Of a DNA stretch of 64,000 nt, positions 56,580 to 64,000 are shown in pieces. The notes beneath the pieces were generated by a model. That model made no database searches and had not been told where the DNA came from. It saw only the letters and a list, made by a program, of their open reading frames with translations. The stretch's first letter is position 1. Every line of letters starts with the position of its first letter. Source of the DNA: Nageia nagi (taxonomy: Eukaryota; Pinophyta); contig JBITNC010000001.1 in the NCBI GenBank assembly GCA_050084985.1, positions 85,746,001 to 85,810,000 of the forward strand. The letters run 5' to 3'. The translations under genes and the position numbers were made by a program.

Positions 56580-58458
56580 TGTTTATTATTTTGGTTATAA
56601 GATCACAAGAATATAATTAGAGGGGATGACATGAAGCTAGAAGATTTAGATAAAGCCCAATGTTGGATTAGATCCAATCAAGATAATAAGTTGCTAGAGA
56701 TGGTAGGGTTGTATAACTTGGTCATAGTGGGGCATGCAAAGATTGATTTTCCTTTGCTAATAGCTTTGGTAGAGCATTGGGATCCTAAACCCAATACATT
56801 ACACCTTTCAAAAAGTGAAATAATGTCACACTATTATATATATAGGATCTAACATGTGCCTATTCGAGTTAGGATTATGTCACATGCCTCTATTGGTAGT
56901 TAGGAGGAGAGAGAAGAGTTATATACTTAGTTAATAGGAAAGATAATCATGATTGTAACCATCAGGTAGCCTATCCATATTTGGCCTACCAGTATGATCC
57001 AAGGTTCACAAACCTTTAGTTGCTAGTGGAATCTATCATTGCATTATTCTTGTATCTCAATAGGACTAACTCTATTTTTGCACTTGGATTGGTGTGTGTA
57101 GTTCATGATATTTATACTAGGGATACTATATATGCTTGAAGGCCATGCATCCTACCATAGTTGTACCATGATTTGTACCACATGGTGATGGTGGGAAAAT
57201 CAAATATGATTTTAGCTCATATGAGTCTTCTACAAATATGTGCATATGAACACATTATTATGTTTAGGTATATGGGATTAGCAAGGGATGGAAGTGATGC
57301 TATCAATCCTACTATCTACTGCTAGGTTTCTATTATTGGTTGCTTTCAAGCACCATGCAATATTGAGGCATTGAGGAGAGAGGTAGATGTCCTCTAGTTT
57401 GATAATATTGAGTGGGTTGTATATCATGACTATGCTTGGGATAAGGATGCATATCATACTACTTATGTAAGGTAGAATTACCTTTTTTAGATATAATGAA
57501 ATGGGATAGAGCCCTACTATCCTGGAAGAATATTATGATAGTTTGGGTTGACACATGAAATTCCTATGGGGTGAGGTACTATCTCAGGTAGAGGCATGAG
57601 ATGGATGTACCTTAATATGTATTGGTGATTCCCATATCAAGGAGAACATGGGAGGAGCCTAATGAGGTAGACAATATAGTAGTTATTTCATTTTCCTTCA
57701 ATATTATACCAAGGTATCAAGCATGGTGAGTAGGCATTAGGCCTATCCCTCTTAGGGATCTAGATTCAAATTAGGAGAATGATATGGAGGTAGAGATTTA
57801 AGATTCATATAATAAGGATGATGAGGATGTAGCGATATCAGATGAGGAATCACCCCCTCATACGATCCCATATTCAAAGACCAAGGTGTTTGAAATTGAC
57901 TTACTTATGAAAGTTGTCCTATTAGTGTCTTTAGGTATAGGATTTAGGTTTAAACTAAAGTTTAGTTTTTATATATTTTGTATTTATTTTATGTATTTAT
58001 GTTTTAATATCTTATTTATGATTACATAGGATGTGAAAGCTAAGATAATTATGCTTGAGGAGGAGGTTACCACCCTTTAGCCTTTAAAGGTTGAATTTGA
58101 TAGGTTGAGACTAATGGATGATGAGTTAGCTACATTGAGGGCCACTTTAGTAGAGTAGGATACTTGTATTGTTATTCTTAAGAGGTACAACAAGAGGATG
58201 ACAAAGCAATTATCCATGCCACCTCCCAATAATTCTTGGCCTTTTATGTCCAAGCAAATGGAGATGAACCAAAATATGCATCAAGAGATTGAGGAGGTCA
58301 AGGAAATGTATGGGAAGGAAAAGGGGATCTTAGAAAATAATGGGATCATGGGTAGTAGAATTATAGGTTCTCTAGGAATTTCCTTAGATAACAAGGCTTA
58401 CAAGCCCCATAGGGGAGAGAATGGGAGTAGCAGTGGCAGTAGGGATAGCCACTTATGA
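56580..58458 (+). pseudogene. Plant mobile domain (PMD) gene remnant with coiled-coil tail
   Basis: The open stretch 56631-56852 carries the PMD opening (LLEMVGLYNLVIVGHAKIDF, then PLLIALVEHWDPKPNTLHL and the acidic SEIM), typical of aminotransferase-like/PMD proteins. Across stops, PMD parts continue: AYPYLAYQYDP (56955), VVYHDYAWDKDAY (57420), YYPGRIL and FGLTHEIPMG (57510), the RQFGxxQxIP-type motif, and IIPRYQAW, VGIRPI (57700). A hydrophilic, acidic stretch follows, then a heptad-like coiled coil (58030-58330, KAKIIMLEEEVTTL) and a Gly/Ser-rich end (58458). PMD genes occur both as host genes and as cargo in plant transposons. Numerous stops and frame changes make this copy inactive. Confidence in the family is good; its role here is unknown. 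Confidence 0.7.
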
Positions 58459-59339
58459 GACTATGTATAGATATAGTTTGATCATATATACATATATGTA
58501 TGTATGTGTGTGTGTTTATTTTATTCCAATATGTGTGTATAAATGATTGTGTTGGTTTATGGTTGTATCTATATGAATTAAGTTTGCATTTTATTTAATT
58601 TATATCTTAAGGGAACGCATTAGTTTACATCATAAAAATATCAATAATATAATCTAAAATGCAAAATAAAATTACTCATTGATAAATCAACAATATTGAT
58701 AATTTTCATAAAAAAAATTCTATTAACAACATGTCCTAATTTTTTTGAATACATCACCTTAAAACTACATAATATATGCCTAAAAAAACTTTAAAGTAAA
58801 TAATAGAAATATGATGCATTTTTATTTTTATTTTCTATGTCAAAAAAAGCATATGTTGTACTAACATAATTATAGCATCCATTATGTCAAATTTTACAAA
58901 TTTCAAAGAAAAATCTATTTACAACTTGAAGACTACTGACCTAGTAACACAACCAAGCTTTGAAGGAATTAGGAAAAAAATGTGTAAAATATATATAAAA
59001 AAGTAGAAAAATATGAAAATACACTATAATACATTATGTGTTTTTATGTTTTAGATTAAACCAATCATATGGCATACCAGGGTGGTCTTTGGAACCCACC
59101 TATATTTGGCTGATGTAGGTACAAAAATTGGAATTGGTTTGGGTGGAAAATGCATTGTGCTGGCATTGTGCAAAACATTTTTTCTTGCATTAACACTCTT
59201 CTTTTATAGAAACATGGTATCACCATTTCTTAACAAAGATTATTAGGATTTTATGGATGGCTATTTTTTATGTTCTAATGTAATCTATTAGAAAAATAAT
59301 ATTGAAAATAATTTGGTATACATACCATTCTGACACATC
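58459..59339. other. Non-coding stretch between PMD end and reverse-strand gag, copy 1
   Basis: It starts with a TATG/TG-rich microsatellite (58480-58515) and continues AT-rich with no open frame. The equivalent in copy 2 is 61861-62725. It lies between two convergent remnants, so both would end here. Confidence 0.5.
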
Positions 59340-61000
59340 CTTGAGGTTGTTGATTCCATGTTCAAAAAGAATTTATGAAGATTTCAAGCTAATCATTATC
59401 AATATGAATAGAACCAACATCATGCTCTTTTAATTTTAGAGTATCATCTATAAAAATTTCCTTTTGATCAATTAATTATTGTATAATATTTCTTAAATCC
59501 CTATAATTTTTGGTTAGGTGTCCTAGTGTTCTATGATAATTATCAAATTCCTCAAATCTATGGTTTTTAGGAACACCATTTGGAAAATGATATTGAACAA
59601 TTGGTAATTCAGTGAGATCTTTATCTAACAATATATTTAAGATATTATCAACACTTTCATTTAGCTTTGTATACTTTCTTTTATGTTGAAAAGGCCTCTT
59701 ATTTGCACTTACTATTGTTTCTATTTGTGTTAGAGATGGAGAAACTTTACCTTTGTATTGTTAACTTGTTGAAAGTATTTATAATTTTGTATGATACAAG
59801 GCTTTTTTTAGCATGTTTTCAATTATTTTACCTAAATATATTTTATCATGATCAAGAATATTTAATTTAAAAATAGATAATAAAGCATTTGCAAAAGTAT
59901 TCTTTAAATTTTGTTCAATAGTAGTAGCTTTATTAGCAACTTTTTTCTATATTTTCACAAAATTAGTCAAAGATTATCCTTGTACTTGTTTAAGTTTGCA
60001 TATATCCTTAAATTTAGTCTTATCTTGAATATTATATTTGAAATTAGCAATGAGTTGTAAAATAATATCTTCATATTTATAAATTCTCTTTTTAGGAAGG
60101 GAGAAATACCATTTCAATGCATCATCTTTTAAATTACTTGAAAATAACTTAGCAAGCATATCATGGTCATGGAGAAATTCAATAGATTCTTCTTGAAATT
60201 TTTTAACATGCATTTTTTGGATCTTGAGAATAACTAAATTTTATGAACTTAATCCTCTTTTTATGAGTATAAACTCTAAAAATAATTATATCATTTAAAG
60301 GATGTTTTAGATAAAGAAAGAAATCATCTTTATCACTATAATAGAATACTTGTCCTATTTTTACAATTTTCATGTAGTTGTGAACTATAATTAGTGATGA
60401 ATAGGATTGATTTGTGCAACAAAGATAATAATGTTGTTGAGATGAGGTGAAATTATAGGTTGGGAAGATGATTGATAGGATTGACTAACATTAGGGTGGT
60501 GGTGGGTATAATTGAAGGAATGATACTATTTTATAGAGAATTTGAAGGTTTTTGGTTAGAAAAGTGAGCTAATTTTCTTATTTCTAATTATTTTAGTTTC
60601 AAAAAGGGAATAAATCTATTAGTTCATTATTCATTTGTAATATCTAATAGGTCAAATATGAAATCTAACTATTGATCATTAGTGGCTTTTTGAAATATAT
60701 CTGACTCCTATGCCACAATTAGAATATCAATTTTGATTTCATACTCCTCTTGGATCTAATTAGGTTTCATTTCCTAGGATCTATTGATTAAAGCATTAAA
60801 TTTACTATGCACACTTTTAGGTTTTTCAAACTCAATCATAATAACCTTATTGCCATCATGATAGATATATTTATTGAGATTACCTGATTCTAATTATTTA
60901 GTAGGGTATACCAAATATTCTAGAATATTATTTTTATGTAGTGGATTATCCTCCATTAGTACAATTTATAGATCATCAAGAGGTTGTTCTTTGGTAGCAT
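59340..61000 (-). pseudogene. gag: Gypsy gag remnant on the minus strand, copy 1
   Basis: The open stretch 60213-59974 (minus) carries the capsid core: EESIEFLHDHDMLAKLFSSN, LKDDALKWYFSLPKKRIY, KYEDIILQLIANF. Downstream on the same strand lie LTNFVKI, the ALLSIFKLNILDHD stretch and a zinc-like motif (EEFDNYHRTLGHLTKNYRDL, with cysteines replaced, near 59500-59560) followed by IIQ, LIDQKEIFIDD. This is a plant gypsy gag of the Tat/Athila type, judged by the HRTxGHxT motif. No protease or RT follows; the opposed PMD remnant lies there instead. Stops are present between the pieces. Confidence 0.75.
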
Positions 61001-61047
61001 GAATGATACACAACTAGTTATTTATATTATCAGCATCCTTTGTTTTA

Positions 61048-61855
61048 TTGATAGATGGACTAGTAGCTATTTCATTTTCCCTCAATGTTATATTGAGGTA
61101 TCAAGCATGGTGGGTAGGCATCAGTACTATCCTACTTGGGGTTCTAAAGTTGAATAAGGAGGGTGGTATGAAGGTATATATTAAGGAGTCATCCAATAAG
61201 GAAGATGAGGATGTAGAGATATCAGATGAGGAGTCACCCCTTTAGATGCCCCAAGCTTCAAGTATCGAGGCATTTGAAATAAACTTGCATGAGAAAGCCA
61301 TCCCATTTGTGTCATTAAATATAGGATTGAATTTTAAACTAAAGTTCATTTTTTATAGATTTTATATTTATTTTGTGTACTTACGTATTAACATCTTATT
61401 TATGATTCCATAATATGCAATAGCTAAGATAATTATGCTTAAGGAGGAGGTTACCACCCTTTAGCCTTTGAAGGCTAAAGTCAATAGGTTGAGGTTGATG
61501 GAGGTCAAGTTAGCTATATTGAGGGCCACTTTTGTAGAGCTAGATGATTAGATTGTTATCCTTGAGAGGTACAATAAGAGGATGACAAAGAAGCTATCCA
61601 TGATGCCTCCAAATGAGTCTTGGGATTTTATATCTAAGAAAATGGAGATGAACTAGAAGCTACATTGAGAGATTAAGGAGGTAAAGGAATAATATGGGAA
61701 GGCCAAGGGACTGTTTATAGCTAATGGGATCATGGGTAATGGACTTACATGTCTCTAGGGATGTCCTTAGATAGCGAGGCTCATAAAAGCCATAGGGTAG
61801 AGAGTGGGAATGGGGGTGGTAGTAGGGGGAGCCACTCATGAGACTTTGTAGAGAC
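61048..61855 (+). pseudogene. PMD C-terminal part and coiled coil, copy 2
   Basis: The open stretch 61048-61245 has the PMD end (FSLNVILRYQAWWVGISTIL) and the acidic stretch (KEDEDVEISDEESPL) matching copy 1. The coiled coil follows (AKIIMLKEEVTTL, RLMEVKLAILRATFVELDD, RYNKRMTKKLSMMPPNESW) with stops, then the Gly-rich end. The N-terminal PMD parts are absent, so this was a fragment from the moment of duplication. The WW pair kept here is W-stop in copy 1. Confidence 0.75.
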
Positions 61856-62725
61856 ATATTTTGATCATGTGTGTGTGTGTGTGTGTATTTGTGTGTTTTC
61901 TTTTTATTTAAGTATATGTGTATAAATTATTATGTTGGTTTATAGTTGTATATGTATGAATTAAGTTTGCATTTTATTTAATTTTTATCTTAAGGTAACA
62001 AGTTAGTATACACTATAAAAATGTCCATAATATAATCTAAAATGCAAAATAAAATTACTCATTAATAAATCAACAACATTGATAATTTTGACAAAAAATT
62101 TTCTATTAACAACATATCCTGATTTTTCTAAATAAGTCACCTTAAAACCACATAACATAATGTAAAAAACTTTAAAGTAAACAATAGAAATATGGTGCAT
62201 ATTTATTTTATTTTCTATCCTATAAAATGCATGGCATAAACATTATACTAATATAATTATAGCATCCATGATGTCAATTTTTTTCAAATTTCAAAGAAAA
62301 ATCTATTTACAACTTGAAGACTACTAGCCTAGTAACATAACCAAGCTTTGACAAAAATGGGAAAAAATGCATAAAACATATAAAAAAATGGAAAAATATG
62401 AAAATAAACTATAATATATGATGTATTATAATTTTTTTGATTTAACCAATCATATGGTATACTTGGGTGGTCTTTGGAACCCACCTACATTTTGTTGATG
62501 TTGGTAAAAATTAGAACTAGTTTGGGTGGAAAATGCATGGCACTAGTAATGTGCAGAAAGTTTTTTCTTGCATTGACACTTTTCTTTTATTGAAACCTAG
62601 TGTCACTATTTCTTGATGAAGGTTATTATGATTTTATTGGTGGCTTTTTATGATGTTTGCATATACTTCTATTATAAAAATAATATTGAAAATAATTTGG
62701 TATATTTATCATTTTGATGCATCCT
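61856..62725. other. Non-coding stretch, copy 2, with TG microsatellite
   Basis: Begins with a pure TG run (61869-61886) where copy 1 has mixed TATG/TG. The rest matches 58475-59340 with small indels. No gene. Confidence 0.6.
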
Positions 62726-63970
62726 CTAGGCTATTGATTCAATCTTGGAAAAGAATCTATGAAGATTCCAAGCTGATCATTATCAATATGAATAGGACCA
62801 ACATCACTATCTTACTATTTCAAAGTATCATATATATAAATTTCTTTTTTATCAATGAATTCTTATATAATATTTCTTAAATCCTTGCAATTTTTGGTCA
62901 GGTGTCTTGATGTTCTATGATAATAAACAAATTCCTCAAATATATAGTTTTCAAGAACACCATTTGGAAAATGATGTTAAATAATTGGTAACTCAATGAG
63001 ATATTTATCTAAAAATATATTTAAGATATTACAAACACTTTAATTTAGCTTAGTATATTTTCTTTTAGGATGATAATACCTCTTACTTGCACTTACTATT
63101 GTTGCTATTTGTGTTGAATATGAAGACATTTTTACCTTTCGATTGTTAATATTTTGAAATTATTTATAATTTTGTAAGATACAAGGCTCTTTGTTAAGCA
63201 ACTTGTCAATTATTTTACCTAAAGAGATATAATCATGATCAAGCACCCTTAATTTAAAAATATGTAATAAAGCATTTATAAAAGTTTCCTTTAAAACTTG
63301 TTCAATAGTAGTAACTCTATTAGTAATGTTTTTCCATATTTTCACAAAATTAGTCAAAGATTATCCTTGTACTTGCTTAAGTTTGTATAGATCCTTAAAT
63401 TTAGTCTTATCTTGAATATTGTATTTAAAATTAGCAATGAATTGTAAAACAATATCTTCATATTTATTAATGCTCTTTTTAGGAAGGGAGAAACACCATT
63501 TCAATGCATCATCTTTTAAACTACTTGAAAAATACTTAGAAATAATATTATGGTCATGGAGAAATTCAATAGATTCTTCTTGAATCTTTTTAACATTTAT
63601 TTTTTGATCTTAAAAACAACTAAATTTTATGAACTTAATTCTCTTTTTACCAGTATAAACTCTAAAAATAATTATATCATTTAAAGGATGTTTTAGATTA
63701 AGCAAGAAATCATCTTTATCACTATTATAGAATACATGTTCTATTTTTGTAAGTCTTTCATGTAGTTGAGTGCTATAATTAGGTGGATGCATAGGAACAA
63801 TTTGTACAATAGAGGATTGAATAATGGGCTATTGAGATTAAGGTGAAATGATGCATTGGGAAGATGGTTTGATAGGTTGACTAGCATTTGGGAAAGGTGG
63901 TGGGGATTATTGTGATGCTTCACCTATTTTATACTTCACAAAAATACTAAAATTTCATACCTATTTTTTT
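62726..63970 (-). pseudogene. gag: Gypsy gag remnant on the minus strand, copy 2
   Basis: Matches copy 1 throughout: the capsid core (ESIEFLHDHN, SLKDDALKWCFSLPKKSI, NKYEDIVLQFIANF) is readable between the open stretches 63792-63610 and 63357-63160, the latter carrying FVKIWKNITNRVTTIEQVL and LRVLDHDYISLGKII. The upstream part (LHERLTKIEHVFYNSDKDDF) is better preserved than in copy 1. Stops and small frame changes separate the pieces. The 5' side runs out of the window. Confidence 0.75.
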
Positions 63971-64000
63971 TTGTCTAATTTAAATGCTTGAATGGTATAG

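Larger units (their letters stand above)
57665..61047. repeat. Tandem duplication, copy 1 (about 3383 bp)
   Basis: From about 57665 every landmark recurs 3383-3384 bases to the right: AGTAGTTATTTCA (57678 and 61062), AGTTTGCATT (58581 and 61964), TTTGCACTT/CTTGCACTT (59702 and 63086). The constant offset equals the distance between the copy starts, so the copies abut head to tail. Identity is about 83-87% in the segments compared. The unit holds the PMD C-terminal part, a non-coding stretch and a reverse-strand gag. Confidence 0.85.
61048..64000. repeat. Tandem duplication, copy 2 (cut by window end)
   Basis: It starts at the junction where copy 1 ends and repeats it in the same order for 2953 bases to the edge of the window; about 430 more bases are expected beyond. 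Sequence left of the start is unlike that left of copy 1, so the first PMD part was not duplicated. Confidence 0.85.

Noticed and set aside
1-64000. Active host defence or novel enzymatic system
   Set aside because: Every domain recognised belongs to retrotransposons or a decayed PMD gene; no intact multi-gene system is visible.

Overview
The window is plant nuclear repeat DNA: AT-rich and built almost entirely of Ty1/copia and Ty3/gypsy LTR retrotransposons inserted into one another. I found no convincing host gene, no tRNA or rRNA gene, and nothing prokaryotic. The plant-specific clues are Tat-type gypsy elements with a second RNase H domain, tRNA-iMet-type primer sites, a copia element with 2.1-kb LTRs resembling the SIRE lineage, and a decayed plant mobile domain (PMD) gene. 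The bulk and age of the repeats fit a large-genome seed plant, possibly a gymnosperm, but the sequence does not fix the species. All identities, differences and boundaries were worked out by eye.

Layout. 1-1447: end of an element cut by the window edge, with its 3' LTR. 1518 to about 8.2 kb: element G, a degenerate Tat-type gypsy with gag, protease, RT, RNase H, second RNase H and integrase. 8.2-13.6 kb: AT-rich non-coding DNA with short tandem repeats. 13.66-18.83 kb: element A, a decayed copia. From 18.83 kb starts element F, a second Tat-type gypsy. It is split first by copia element B (19087-23714) and then by a reverse-strand copia, D (26605-47026), and it resumes at 47032. D is itself split by two copia elements, C (29125-34864) and E (39337-44487). 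49-52.9 kb holds the 3' region of F and unassigned DNA. 52.96-54.15 kb is a gypsy pol fragment, H. 56.6-58.46 kb is the PMD pseudogene. From 57.67 kb to the window end, a unit of about 3.38 kb containing the PMD C-terminal part and a reverse-strand gypsy gag occurs twice in tandem.

The insertion order is readable. F was hit by B (target duplication TTACA/TTGCA) and by D (AATAT/AATAT). D was hit by C (AATGG/AATGG) and by E (CTCTT/CTTTC, degenerate). LTR pairs differ by about 3% in E, 4% in B, 9.5% in C and roughly 15% plus indels in D, which agrees with D being older than C and E.

Functionally these elements encode capsid (gag), protease, integrase, reverse transcriptase and RNase H, the set needed for copying through RNA, but no copy here looks fully intact. 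C and E come closest: each has two complete LTRs, a primer site and one frame with only premature stops and no frameshifts. Nearly all stops in B, C and E are explained by C-to-T changes on the coding strand, the mark expected from deamination of methylated cytosine in silenced elements. The most unusual features are the extreme transition bias between the C LTRs set against its well-preserved reading frame, the in-frame capsid deletion in B, and the tandem unit pairing a gag with an opposed PMD gene.
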